The position numbers and the translations under genes are program-made. The notes under the pieces were generated by a model. That model made no database searches, was not told the DNA's origin, and saw nothing but the letters and a program-made list of their open reading frames with translations. Positions 35,434 to 44,072 of a stretch of DNA of 64,000 bases are shown piece by piece (the stretch's first letter is position 1; the number at the start of each line of letters is the position of its first letter). The stretch lies in assembly GCF_013364215.1 (NCBI RefSeq), contig NZ_CP054923.1, positions 5,332,001 to 5,396,000 on the forward strand, in the 5' to 3' direction. The DNA is from Verrucosispora sp. NA02020. GTDB taxonomy: Bacteria; Actinomycetota; Actinomycetes; Mycobacteriales; Micromonosporaceae.

Positions 35434-35761
35434 GTGGGCGGTTGCTCCGGTCGGATGGTGTGTCACAGCAGGCTGGTGTCGCGGTGACCTGTGCGCGCCA
35501 ACGGATCCGCCGGCGGACCCACCACCCGGAAATCGCTGAACGAGATCGTGATGTGACTCCGTCGACCGCGCACCTGCTCCCTGCCGAGGCACGCGATCCG
35601 CGAGCGCATCGTCTACCCTACCCGCTGCATTACCACAGCGTGCAAGCCCTCCCGTCTCCTCATCACCTCACCACCCGCGAAAGCGGAGATTTCGGCCAGC
35701 CGACACCACGACACCCCGGCCCACCGCCGCCCCACCCCCTCCCGACGCCTAGCGTGAGCGG
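35434..35761. other. 328-base divergent intergenic region with long rpsA leader
   Basis: No gene seen. On the minus strand it would give rpsA a leader of about 180 bases, long enough for feedback control by S1 itself, but no conserved structure was recognised. Confidence 0.4.
35615..35645 (-). promoter_or_regulatory. Candidate rpsA promoter
   Basis: On the minus strand TTGCAC (35640-35645) and TAGGGT (35615-35620) are separated by 19 bases, slightly longer than usual for the main sigma factor. Confidence 0.3.
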
Positions 35762-36565
35762 GTGAACGACGACAACCGGGTGACCCGGCGCCGGGTCGGC
35801 GACGCCGAGATCCGCCGCGCCAACCGCCACTGGTGGGACACCGACGCCGACGCCTACCAGGCCGAGCACGGGGCCTTCCTGGGTGACGTGGACTTCGTCT
35901 GGTGCCCGGAGGGGCTGCGCGAGGCCGACGCCCGGCTGCTCGGCGAGGTGGCCGGACGCCGGGTGCTGGAGGTCGGCTGCGGCGCGGCGTCCTGCGCCCG
36001 CTGGCTGGCCACCCAGGGCGCCCACCCGGTCGCGGTGGACCTGTCCGCCGGCATGCTGCGCCACGCCGCGCGCGCCGCCGACCGCAGCGGGGTACGCGTA
36101 CCACTGGCCCAGGCCGACGCGCTGGCGCTGCCGTTCGCCGACGGCAGCTTCGACGTCGCCTGCACGGCGTTCGGCGCGGTGCCGTTCGTCGACGACTCGG
36201 CCGCCCTGATGCGCGAGGTGCACCGGATCCTGCGCCCCGGCGGACGCTGGGTCTTCTCGGTCACCCACCCGATGCGCTGGATCTTCCTCGACGACCCCGG
36301 CGAGGGCGGACTGACCGCCGTGCACTCCTACTTCGACCGGCAGCCGTACGTGGAGCAGGACGACACCGGCGTGGCCACCTACGTCGAGCAGCACCGCACC
36401 CTCGGCGACCGGATCCGTGAACTGGTCGGTGCCGGGTTCCGCCTGGTGGACCTGGTGGAGCCGGAGTGGCCGGAGGGACACGAGGGGCTCTGGGGGCAGT
36501 GGAGCCCGCTGCGCGGCCGGCTCTTCCCCGGCACCGCCGTCTTCGTCACCGAGAGACACGACTGA
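35762..36565 (+). CDS. Class I SAM-dependent methyltransferase
   Basis: 267 residues, GTG 35762. The fold motifs are VLEVGCGAASCARWLATQG (motif I), VAVDLSAGMLRHA (motif II acidic loop), LAQADALALPFADGSFDVACTAFGAVPFV and a post-motif VHRILRPGGRWVFSVTHPMRW. This is the Methyltransf_11 pattern. The substrate is not evident; a small molecule is most likely. It is divergent from rpsA and in many actinobacteria a methyltransferase sits at this place next to rpsA. Confidence 0.85.
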   Translation: MNDDNRVTRRRVGDAEIRRANRHWWDTDADAYQAEHGAFLGDVDFVWCPEGLREADARLLGEVAGRRVLEVGCGAASCARWLATQGAHPVAVDLSAGMLRHAARAADRSGVRVPLAQADALALPFADGSFDVACTAFGAVPFVDDSAALMREVHRILRPGGRWVFSVTHPMRWIFLDDPGEGGLTAVHSYFDRQPYVEQDDTGVATYVEQHRTLGDRIRELVGAGFRLVDLVEPEWPEGHEGLWGQWSPLRGRLFPGTAVFVTERHD

Positions 36566-36703
36566 GATCGCGGAACGCGGGACCCGGTCCACGGGAGTGG
36601 ACGGCCACCCCCGTCGTTTCCGTGCCGCACCCCCGGGTAACCCGCGCCGTGACCGAGACCGACTCGGGCCAGGACGTCGCCCACCACCCGGAGGTGTTGC
36701 GCC

Positions 36704-37132
36704 GTGAGCGGGACCGACGACCAGCAGACCTACCGTGAGTTCACCGACGCGGTGAACATGAAGCCCGGTGAGCTCCAGCAGTGGCTGGAGACGCCGGAGT
36801 CCAAGCACGTCGGTTGGCAGAAGAAGGGCACCGAGGGCGGCGAGTCGGTCGGCCACGAGTCCGGCCGCAAGATCGTCGACCTGCTCCGTCGCAAGCGGGA
36901 CCAGCTCAGCGCCGCCGACTACAAGCACATGCGCAAGGTCGTCGGCTACGTCCGTCGCCACATGGCGCAGCGACCCAGCGGCGACGTCCGCGACACACGG
37001 TGGCGGTACTCGCTGATGAACTGGGGCCACGACCCGGTCAAGGCGCCGCTGCCCCCGCCCGGCGGCCCGTTCCGCAAGGCACTGGAACGGCACGGCAGCC
37101 CACCGAAGAACCGGCGCGGCCCGGCACGCTGA
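36704..37132 (+). CDS. DUF3140-family protein
   Basis: 142 residues, GTG 36704. The core YREFTDAVNMKPGELQQWLETPESKHVGWQKKG ... ESVGHESGRKIVDLLRRKRDQLSAADYKHMRKVVGYVRRHMAQRP ... WRYSLMNWGHDPVK matches DUF3140, a small DNA-binding-like protein family of actinobacteria with SAP/HeH-like helices. Its function is unknown; basic helices suggest nucleic-acid binding. Same strand as its neighbours but well separated from both. Confidence 0.8.
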   Translation: MSGTDDQQTYREFTDAVNMKPGELQQWLETPESKHVGWQKKGTEGGESVGHESGRKIVDLLRRKRDQLSAADYKHMRKVVGYVRRHMAQRPSGDVRDTRWRYSLMNWGHDPVKAPLPPPGGPFRKALERHGSPPKNRRGPAR

Positions 37133-37202
37133 CGTCGGCGAGTCCCGACACGCTCACCCCGGCCCGCCGCCCTCGGGCGACCTGATCCGGCGGAGGCATG
37201 GC

Positions 37203-37228
37203 TTGACCCTGCCGCTGACGGCAGGGTC
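37203..37228 (+). promoter_or_regulatory. MerR-type operator/promoter
   Basis: TTGACC at 37203-37208 forms a -35 box that overlaps a 9-bp inverted repeat (GACCCTGCC at 37205-37213, GGCAGGGTC at 37220-37228, 6-base centre). A repeat placed inside an over-long -35/-10 spacer is the layout for MerR-family activators. The -10 box is poor. It lies 15 bases before the SDR start. Confidence 0.65.
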
Positions 37229-37242
37229 GGACGATCGGCGCC

Positions 37243-37995
37243 ATGATCGACCACACGCCACGCCGAGTCGTCGTCGTCACCGGCGCCGGCACCGGAATCG
37301 GCCGGGCCACCGCCCGGGCGTTCAGCTCCGCCCGGGCCCATGTCATCGCGGTGGGTCGCCGCACCGCGCCGCTGACCGAGACCGCGACCGACCATCCCCT
37401 GATCACGCCGCTGGCCGTCGACGTCACCGCGGCCGACGCGCCCGACCGGGTGGTCCGCGCCGCTCTCGACCGCCACGGTCGGCTGGACGTCCTGGTCAAC
37501 AACGCCGGTATCGCCGGCGGCGGGGACCTGGCCGACCTCGACGAGACGGCGGCCCGCCGGCAACTGGAGACCAACCTGCTCGCCCCGGTCCGGCTCGCCC
37601 ACGCCGCCGTCCCGGCGCTGACCGACGCCCAGGGCGTGATCGTCAACGTCACCACGGCGGTCGGGCAGCGGGCCTGGCCGGGCTCCGCGCTCTACGCCGC
37701 CGGCAAGACCGCCCTCGACTCGCTGACCCGCAGCTGGGCGGTGGAACTCGCACCGCGCGGCGTCCGCGTAGTGGCGGTCGCGCCCGGCGCGATCGACACC
37801 CCGATCGGTACGCACCAGGGCCTCGACCCGCAGCAGCGGGACGCGGTACGCGCCTGGCAGCTCGCACACACCCCGCTGGGCCGGATCGGTGACCCCGAAG
37901 AGGTAGCGTGGGCGATCCTGCGGCTCTGCGAACCGGCCGCGGCCTTCGTCACCGGAGTGGTGCTGCCGGTCGACGGCGGAGCGGTCGTCGCGTGA
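37243..37995 (+). CDS. Short-chain dehydrogenase/reductase
   Basis: 250 residues. TGAGTGIG (13-20) binds NAD(P); NNAG is at about 86-89; catalytic Asn111, Tyr151 and Lys155 (YAAGK) are present, but the usual catalytic Ser, 13 residues before the Tyr, is Thr138. The end (VTGVVLPVDGGAVVA) is typical. It is the first gene of an operon with a MerR regulator, which starts 8 bases after its stop, and is preceded by a MerR-type operator. Substrate unknown, perhaps a reactive carbonyl compound. Confidence 0.9.
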   Translation: MIDHTPRRVVVVTGAGTGIGRATARAFSSARAHVIAVGRRTAPLTETATDHPLITPLAVDVTAADAPDRVVRAALDRHGRLDVLVNNAGIAGGGDLADLDETAARRQLETNLLAPVRLAHAAVPALTDAQGVIVNVTTAVGQRAWPGSALYAAGKTALDSLTRSWAVELAPRGVRVVAVAPGAIDTPIGTHQGLDPQQRDAVRAWQLAHTPLGRIGDPEEVAWAILRLCEPAAAFVTGVVLPVDGGAVVA

Positions 37996-38002
37996 GAGGA
38001 CG

Positions 38003-38419
38003 GTGCCCGGATTGCGGATCGGGGAACTGGCCCGGGCCACCGGCAGCACGCCCCGGGCGCTGCGCCACTACGAGGAACACGGCCTGATCGACTCCCACCG
38101 GGCCGCCAACGGCTACCGTGAGTACGACGACCGGGCCGTCGTCCGGGTCCGCAACATCCGTCACCTGCTGGCCGGCGGGCTGACCCTGACCGACGTCCGG
38201 GCGTTCCTGCCCTGCCTCGACGGGGACGTGGCCACGGCGGCACCCTCCCCCGCCGGGCTGCGGATCGCCCGGGACCGCCTGGCCGTGCTGGACGCCCGCA
38301 TCGCCGCCCAGGTGGCGCTCCGCGACCGGCTCGCCGCCGCACTGCGCGCCGCCGCACCGCCCATCGGCCACGACACCGCGACGCCGGCCGCCGCTCCGAA
38401 GGCCGCGCTCACCACCTGA
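38003..38419 (+). CDS. MerR-family transcriptional regulator
   Basis: 138 residues, GTG 38003 with AGAGGAC before it. Winged HTH at about 4-72: LRIGELARATGSTPRALRHYEEHGLIDSHRAANGYREYDDRAVVRVRNIRHLLAGGLTLTDV. The C-terminal part is a short coiled coil (ARDRLAVLDARIAAQVALRDRLAAAL) for dimer formation, with one Cys (LPCLDGD) and no Cys pair, so metal sensing is not indicated. It likely activates the SDR-MerR operon from the inverted repeat at 37205-37228. Confidence 0.9.
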   Translation: MPGLRIGELARATGSTPRALRHYEEHGLIDSHRAANGYREYDDRAVVRVRNIRHLLAGGLTLTDVRAFLPCLDGDVATAAPSPAGLRIARDRLAVLDARIAAQVALRDRLAAALRAAAPPIGHDTATPAAAPKAALTT

Positions 38420-38439
38420 GCGCCGGGCCGCCGCACGGG

Positions 38440-41139
38440 TCAGTGGTCGGCGCTGTTCCAGTCCCGGCCCTCGCCGACCGACACCTCCAACGGCACGGAG
38501 AGCGGATAGGCCGCACCCATCTCGCGGCGTACCAGCTCCTCCACCGCCGTCCGCTCCCCCGGCGCCACCTCGAAGACCAGCTCGTCGTGCACCTGCAACA
38601 GCATCCGGGACCCCAGGCCGGCCTCCCGCAACGCGGTGTCGACGTGCAGCATGGCGACCTTGATGATGTCCGCCGCCGAACCCTGGATCGGCGCGTTGAG
38701 GGCCATCCGCTCGGCCATCTCCCGCCGCTGCCGGTTGTCGCTGACCAGGTCCGGCAGGTAGCGACGGCGTCCCAGGATGGTGGAGGTGTAGCCGTCCTGG
38801 CGGGCCCGCGCCACCACCTCCTGCAGGTAGTCGCGGACACCGCCGAACCCGGCGAAGTAGTCCTCCATCAGGCCCCGGGCCTCCTCGGCGGTGATGCCGA
38901 GCTGCTGGGACAGGCCGAACGCGCTCAACCCGTACGCCAGGCCGTAGTTCATCGCCTTGATCTTGCGCCGCTGGTCAGGCGTGACCTCGGTGACCGGCAC
39001 CCCGAAGACCGACGAGGCGGTGGCGGCGTGGAAGTCGGCCCCGGAGTTGAACGCCTCGATCAACGCGTCGTCCGTCGACAGGTGCGCCATGATCCGCATC
39101 TCGATCTGGCTGTAGTCGGCGGTGAGCAGGCATTCGTACCCCTCGCCCACCACGAACGCGCGACGGATCCGGCGCCCCTCCTCGGTGCGGATCGGGATGT
39201 TCTGCAGGTTCGGCTCGGTGGAGGAGAGCCGGCCGGTGGCGGCCACGGTCTGGTTGAAGGTGGTGTGAATCCGCCCGTCGTCGGAGACCGACTTGAGCAG
39301 ACCGTCCACGGTCGACTTGAGCTTGGCCACGTCCCGGTGCCGCAGCAGGTGGTGCAGCAACGGGTGCTCGGTCTGCGCGTAGAGCCACTGCAGGGCGTCG
39401 GCGTCCGTGGTGTACCCGGTCTTGATCTTCTTGGTCTTGGGCAGGTTCAGTTCACCGAAGAGGATCTCCTGAAGCTGCTTGGGCGAACCCAGGTTGAACT
39501 CCCGGTCGACCACCGCGTACGCGCCCTGGGCGGCGGCCTTCACCTCGGCGGCGAAGTGCGCCTCCAACTCCGAGAGGTAGCCGGTGTCGGCGGCGATCCC
39601 GGTGCGCTCCATGGCGGCCAGCACCCGCATCAGCGGCAGTTCCACCCCGGCCATCAGCCGCGCCGACTGCTCCCCGTCGCGGGACAGCTCGGCGTCGATC
39701 GCCTCGGCCAGGTCGAGCGTCGCCCGGGCGTGCACCATCAGGTTCTGCTCGGCCTCGCTGTCACCGCCCAACCCGTCCAGCGTGAGCTGGCCGTCGTCCG
39801 GCTCGTCGACCCGCAGCTCCCGGTGCAGGTAGCGCAGTGCCAGATCGGTCAGGTCGTACGACCGCTGGTCCGGACGGGCCAGGTAGGCCGCGATCTGGGT
39901 GTCCCGGGCGATGCCGGCCAGGGACCAGCCGTGCGCGCCGAAGGCCAGCACGGCCGGCTTGCTGTCGTGCAGCACCTTGGGCCGGTTCTCGTCGGCCAGC
40001 CAACCCGCCAGGGCCGTCTCGTCGTCCTGCCCCAGCGTGCTCGGGTCGAACCAGGCCGCCGCGCCGTCGCCGGTGGCCAGCGCCATGCCGGTGACCACGG
40101 CGGTGTGCCGGCGGTTGGGGCCGGTGTCCAGCTTCGCCGCGACGCCGACGGGCGTGCCGGGCGTCGCGTGCGTCTCCAGCCACCCGGCCAGCGCTCCGGG
40201 CGCGGCCAGCACCTCGCCGGTCAGGTCGAAGCCCGCCTCGGCCTCCGGCTCCACGGCGTCGAGGTACTGGTAGAGGCGGTCCCGCAGGATGCGGAACTGG
40301 AGGGTGTCGAAGACCTGGTGCACCGCCTCGCGGTCCCACCCCGACCAGCGGGCGTCCTCCGGCCGCACCGGCAGGTCGAGGTCGGTGACCAGACAGTTGA
40401 TCTCGTAGTTGCGGATCACGTCGGCCAGCCGCTCGCGCAGACTGTCACCGGCCTTGCCCTTGATCTCGTCGGCGCGGGCGATCACACCCTCCACCCCGCC
40501 GTACGTGTTGATCCACTTCGCGGCGGTCTTCGGGCCGACGCCCGGGACACCGGGCAGGTTGTCGCTGGTCTCGCCGACCAGCGCGGCCAGGTCGCGGTAA
40601 CGCTGCGGGCCGACACCGTACTTGGCCTCGATCGCGGCCGGGTCCATCCGCGCCAGGTCGGAGACGCCCTTGCGCGGATAGAGCACGGTGACCTGGTCGC
40701 CGACGAGCTGGAAGGCGTCCCGGTCACCGGTGCTGATCAGCACCGGCATGCCCTGGTCGCGGGCCTGACAGGCGAGCGTGGCGATGACGTCGTCCGCCTC
40801 GTAGCCCTCCTTCTCCACCACCGGCACCCGCAACGCCGCCAGGACCTCCTTGACCAGGCTGACCTGGCCCTTGAAGTCGCTCGGCGTCTCGCTGCGGCCG
40901 GCCTTGTACTCCGCGTACCTCTCGGTGCGGAAGGAGCGGCGGGACACGTCGAAGGCGACCACGATGTGCGTCGGCCGCTCGTCGCGCAGCACGTTGATCA
41001 GCATGGAGGTGAAGCCGTAGACGGCGTTGGTCGGCTGCCCGGTCGTGGTGGAGAAGTTCTCCACCGGCAGGGCGAAGAACGCCCGGTATGCCAGGGAGTG
41101 TCCGTCGACGAGGAGCAGGCGCGGCGTCGTAGCTGTCAC
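38440..41139 (-). CDS. polA: DNA polymerase I
   Basis: 899 residues from GTG 41139. The 5'-3' exonuclease domain (1-300) has LLLVDGHSLAYRAFF, EGYEADDVIATLA and GVPGVGPKTAAKW. The middle domain lacks the DxE metal ligands of the proofreading site (VGVAAKLDTGP instead), as in other actinobacterial PolA, so it should have no 3'-5' activity. The polymerase domain has motif A (LTADYSQIEMRIMAH), the O-helix (RRKIKAMNYGLAYGLSAFGL) and motif C (LQVHDELVFEV). It works in Okazaki fragment processing and repair. Its end faces the MerR gene. Confidence 0.97.
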   Translation of the reverse strand: MTATTPRLLLVDGHSLAYRAFFALPVENFSTTTGQPTNAVYGFTSMLINVLRDERPTHIVVAFDVSRRSFRTERYAEYKAGRSETPSDFKGQVSLVKEVLAALRVPVVEKEGYEADDVIATLACQARDQGMPVLISTGDRDAFQLVGDQVTVLYPRKGVSDLARMDPAAIEAKYGVGPQRYRDLAALVGETSDNLPGVPGVGPKTAAKWINTYGGVEGVIARADEIKGKAGDSLRERLADVIRNYEINCLVTDLDLPVRPEDARWSGWDREAVHQVFDTLQFRILRDRLYQYLDAVEPEAEAGFDLTGEVLAAPGALAGWLETHATPGTPVGVAAKLDTGPNRRHTAVVTGMALATGDGAAAWFDPSTLGQDDETALAGWLADENRPKVLHDSKPAVLAFGAHGWSLAGIARDTQIAAYLARPDQRSYDLTDLALRYLHRELRVDEPDDGQLTLDGLGGDSEAEQNLMVHARATLDLAEAIDAELSRDGEQSARLMAGVELPLMRVLAAMERTGIAADTGYLSELEAHFAAEVKAAAQGAYAVVDREFNLGSPKQLQEILFGELNLPKTKKIKTGYTTDADALQWLYAQTEHPLLHHLLRHRDVAKLKSTVDGLLKSVSDDGRIHTTFNQTVAATGRLSSTEPNLQNIPIRTEEGRRIRRAFVVGEGYECLLTADYSQIEMRIMAHLSTDDALIEAFNSGADFHAATASSVFGVPVTEVTPDQRRKIKAMNYGLAYGLSAFGLSQQLGITAEEARGLMEDYFAGFGGVRDYLQEVVARARQDGYTSTILGRRRYLPDLVSDNRQRREMAERMALNAPIQGSAADIIKVAMLHVDTALREAGLGSRMLLQVHDELVFEVAPGERTAVEELVRREMGAAYPLSVPLEVSVGEGRDWNSADH

Positions 41140-41203
41140 GGCAGCGACTCTAGCCCGTGCCCCCGACACCCCCGGCGCGGCGGCACCGGCGGCCACCCGG
41201 GAA

Positions 41204-41251
41204 CGTCGACGGCCGCCCGCCCCCGGACGCGGGGACGGGCGGCCGTCGACG
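41204..41251 (-). terminator. Terminator of the liv operon
   Basis: Perfect 16-bp stem CGTCGACGGCCGCCCG (41204-41219) and CGGGCGGCCGTCGACG (41236-41251), 11 bases past the livF stop. Confidence 0.85.
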
Positions 41252-41262
41252 GCACGCGGCGA

Positions 41263-41973
41263 CTAGGCCACGCCCAGGTACGCCTCCTTGATCGAGGGGT
41301 CGTGCAGAAGCTCCTGCCCGGTCCCCTCCTTGACGATCCGCCCGGTCTCCAGGACGTACGCCCGGTGCGCGCGGGAGAGCGCCTGCTGCGCGTTCTGCTC
41401 CACCAGCAGCACCGTGGTGCCCTGCTGGTTGATCTCCACGATGATGTCGAAGATCTGCTGGATGATCATCGGGGCCAGGCCCATCGACGGCTCGTCCAGC
41501 AGCAGCAGCTTCGGCCTGCTCATCAGTGCCCGGCCGACGGCGAGCATCTGCTGCTCACCACCGGAGAGCGTGCCACCGGCCTGCTTGCGCCGCTCGCGCA
41601 GCCGGGGGAAGAGCTCCAGCACCTTCTCCAGGTCGGCGGCGATGCCGGCGTGGTCCCGCCGGGTGTACGCCCCCATGTCCAGGTTCTCCAGCACCGTCAT
41701 GCCGGGGAAGATCTGCCGACCCTCGGGCGACTGGCACAGGCCCCGGACCACCCGCAGGTCGGCACGGAGCTTGCTGATGTCCTCGCCGTCGAAGGTGATC
41801 CGGCCACCGGAGAGCGAACGGATACCGGAGATCGCCCGCATGGTGGTGGTCTTGCCGGCGCCGTTGGCACCGATCAGGGCCACCACCTCGCCCTCGTTGA
41901 CGGTGAGGCTGATGCCGTGCAACGCCTCGATCCGACCGTACGAGACGCTGACGTCGTTCAACTCAAGCAGCAT
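41263..41973 (-). CDS. livF: Branched-chain amino-acid ABC transporter, ATPase LivF
   Basis: 236 residues, the family length. Walker A GANGAGKTT, signature TLSGGEQQMLAVGRAL, Walker B LLLLDEPSMGLAPM and the H-loop region are intact. LivF-type features are IFPGMTVLENLDMGAY and the C-terminal RIVKEGTGQELLHDPSIKEAYLGVA. It pairs with LivG to drive the permease. The gene overlaps livG by 11 bases. Confidence 0.95.
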   Translation of the reverse strand: MLLELNDVSVSYGRIEALHGISLTVNEGEVVALIGANGAGKTTTMRAISGIRSLSGGRITFDGEDISKLRADLRVVRGLCQSPEGRQIFPGMTVLENLDMGAYTRRDHAGIAADLEKVLELFPRLRERRKQAGGTLSGGEQQMLAVGRALMSRPKLLLLDEPSMGLAPMIIQQIFDIIVEINQQGTTVLLVEQNAQQALSRAHRAYVLETGRIVKEGTGQELLHDPSIKEAYLGVA

Positions 41974-42922
41974 CGGCGGGCTCCCCCAGGTACGCCGCGA
42001 TCACCCGCGGGTCTCGACTGACCTCGGCCGGAAGACCATCGGCGATCTTGGTGCCGAACTCCAGCACCACGATCCGGTCGGTGACACCCATCACCAGCCG
42101 CATGTCGTGCTCGATCAGCAGCACCGTCACGCCCTTGTCCCGGATCCGGCGGATCAGCCCGAGCAGATCCTCCTTCTCGGCCGGGTTGAACCCGGCCGCC
42201 GGCTCGTCCAGGCAGAGCAGCTTCGGCTCGGTGCCGAGCGCCCGGGCGATCTCCAGTCGTCGCTGGTAGCCGTACGGGAGGTTGCGCGCCGCGTCGTTCG
42301 CCCGGTCGGCGATGCCGACGAAGCGCAGCAGCTCCATCGCCTTGTCCTCGGCGGCCCGCTCCTCCAGGATGTGGCGGGACAGACCGAAGGTCTTGGCGAA
42401 GGTACGCCGCACCTGCTGCCAGGTCCGCACGATCCCGCCGGAGGCGGTGACCTGCGGCAGCTCCTCCTCCTTGGGCCGCACCCGGTAGAGCCGGAACAGC
42501 GCGCCGGGCACGCTCGTCTTGTGCCGGGAGTCCGTCCCGACCATGACGTTCTCCAGCGCGGACATCTCCGGGAACAACCGGATGTTCTGGAACGTCCGGG
42601 AGATGCCCAACCGGCTGATCTGGTGCGGCTTACGGCCGGTGACCCGCTCACCGCGGAACCGGACCGCGCCCGACGTCGGCTTGTAGACCCCCGTCATCAC
42701 GTTGAAGCAGGTGGTCTTGCCGGCGCCGTTCGGCCCGATCAGGCCGAGGATCTCGCCTTCGTTGATCTCGAAGCTGATCCCGTTGAGCGCGACCACGCCG
42801 CCGAAGCGCAGCGTGACGTCGTCGATCTCCAGCAGCGTCTTGCGTGGTCCCGGCTGCGCCGGGATCTTCGGCGCCGCCGTGGTCTCGGTCGCGTCGGACG
42901 GGGTGTTGGTCTCGTCAGACAT
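41963..42922 (-). CDS. livG: Branched-chain amino-acid ABC transporter, ATPase LivG
   Basis: 319 residues from ATG 42922 with GGAGG upstream. An N-terminal extension of about 25 residues precedes the ATPase core: GPNGAGKTTCFNVMTG, LPYGYQRRLEIARAL as the LivG-type signature (in place of LSGGQ), and LLCLDEPAAGFNPAEKEDLL. A roughly 40-residue insertion (VPGALFRLYRVRPKEEELPQVTASGGIVRTW) lies before the signature. It overlaps livM by 8 bases. Confidence 0.95.
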   Translation of the reverse strand: MSDETNTPSDATETTAAPKIPAQPGPRKTLLEIDDVTLRFGGVVALNGISFEINEGEILGLIGPNGAGKTTCFNVMTGVYKPTSGAVRFRGERVTGRKPHQISRLGISRTFQNIRLFPEMSALENVMVGTDSRHKTSVPGALFRLYRVRPKEEELPQVTASGGIVRTWQQVRRTFAKTFGLSRHILEERAAEDKAMELLRFVGIADRANDAARNLPYGYQRRLEIARALGTEPKLLCLDEPAAGFNPAEKEDLLGLIRRIRDKGVTVLLIEHDMRLVMGVTDRIVVLEFGTKIADGLPAEVSRDPRVIAAYLGEPADAA

Positions 42923-44072
42923 GAGCGGGCGCCTCCTCTGCCTCCGCCGCACGGTCCTTCAGCTCGCGGGCCCGTCGCGTGCTGGGGATCAGGCCCTGCG
43001 GACGCAGGATCATCACCAGCACCATGGCCAGACCGAAGGCCAGCCACCGGTAGTCGGCGACCTCACGGAACCGCTCCGGAAGGTACGCCAGCAGCACCGC
43101 GCCCACCGAGACGCCCACCATGTTGCCGGACCCACCGACCACGACCATCGCCACGAACAGGATGGACAGGTTCACGTTGAACTGGGTCGGGTCGATGAAG
43201 GCGTAGCGGCTGGCGAAGAGGAAGCCGGCGAAACCGCCGAGCGCCGCACCGATGGCGAACGCCCAGAGCTTGAACTTGAACGGGTAGACGCCCATCACCG
43301 CCGCGGCGTCCTCGTCCTCCCGGATGGCCAGCCAGGACCGGCCGACCCGGCTGTTCTCCAGCCGGCGCACCGCGAAGACCATGAGCAGGACGACGGTGAT
43401 CGCCAGCCAGTACCACGGCTTGACGTCGACCAGGCCGAAGACCTGGTTGTCCGGCGAGGGCGGACCCTCCGGGCCGGGGATCGCCGAGATGCCCTGCGGG
43501 CCCCGGGTGACGCCCTCCAGGTTACGGGCCACGATCCGGATGATCTCGCCGAAGCCGAGCGTCACGATGGCCAGGTAGTCACCGCGCAGCCGCAGCGTCG
43601 GCCAGCCCAGGATCACCCCGGAGATCAGCGACATCACCAACGCGATGAACACACAGATCGCCCAGGCCACCGCCCAGGTCGTCGGGAGGTTGAACTCCGC
43701 CTGGATCCACTTCACGACCGGCGAGTTCACCGAGCCGAACAGGGCCACCGCGTACGCGCCGATGGCGAAGAAGCCGATGTACCCCAGGTCCAGCAGACCG
43801 GCCAGGCCGATCACGACGTTGAGACCGATCGCCACCAGCACGTAGACGGCGCAGGTGAAGAGCACACCGGCCCAGTTGCTACCACCCGAGATCGAGTCGG
43901 TCCGCAGCCAGGTCAGGCCGGGAATGCCGAGCAGCGGCAGGTAGTAGAGGAAGATCACGAAGGCCACGAAGGACAGCGCCCGCTGCCACTTCGGCAACGC
44001 CCGCCACCGGTCGCCGACCGAGTGCAGGGCGTTGGTGCGCTTACGGTCCAGGTCACGAATCTTGTCGATCAT
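42915..44072 (-). CDS. livM: Branched-chain amino-acid ABC transporter permease LivM
   Basis: 385 residues with about ten membrane helices. The family segment GDYLAIVTLGFGEIIRIVARNLEGVTRGPQGISAIPGP and the EAA-like loop ENSRVGRSWLAIREDEDAAAVMGVYPFKFKLWAFAIGAALGGFAG are clear. N- and C-termini are cytoplasmic. Start overlaps the livH stop by 4 bases. Confidence 0.95.
   Translation of the reverse strand: MIDKIRDLDRKRTNALHSVGDRWRALPKWQRALSFVAFVIFLYYLPLLGIPGLTWLRTDSISGGSNWAGVLFTCAVYVLVAIGLNVVIGLAGLLDLGYIGFFAIGAYAVALFGSVNSPVVKWIQAEFNLPTTWAVAWAICVFIALVMSLISGVILGWPTLRLRGDYLAIVTLGFGEIIRIVARNLEGVTRGPQGISAIPGPEGPPSPDNQVFGLVDVKPWYWLAITVVLLMVFAVRRLENSRVGRSWLAIREDEDAAAVMGVYPFKFKLWAFAIGAALGGFAGFLFASRYAFIDPTQFNVNLSILFVAMVVVGGSGNMVGVSVGAVLLAYLPERFREVADYRWLAFGLAMVLVMILRPQGLIPSTRRARELKDRAAEAEEAPAHV

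Noticed and set aside
38443-42021. Open frame of 1192 codons on the + strand opposite polA and livF
   Set aside because: It is the mirror of high-GC codon bias in polA; its product has no domain and the opposite strand has all PolA motifs.
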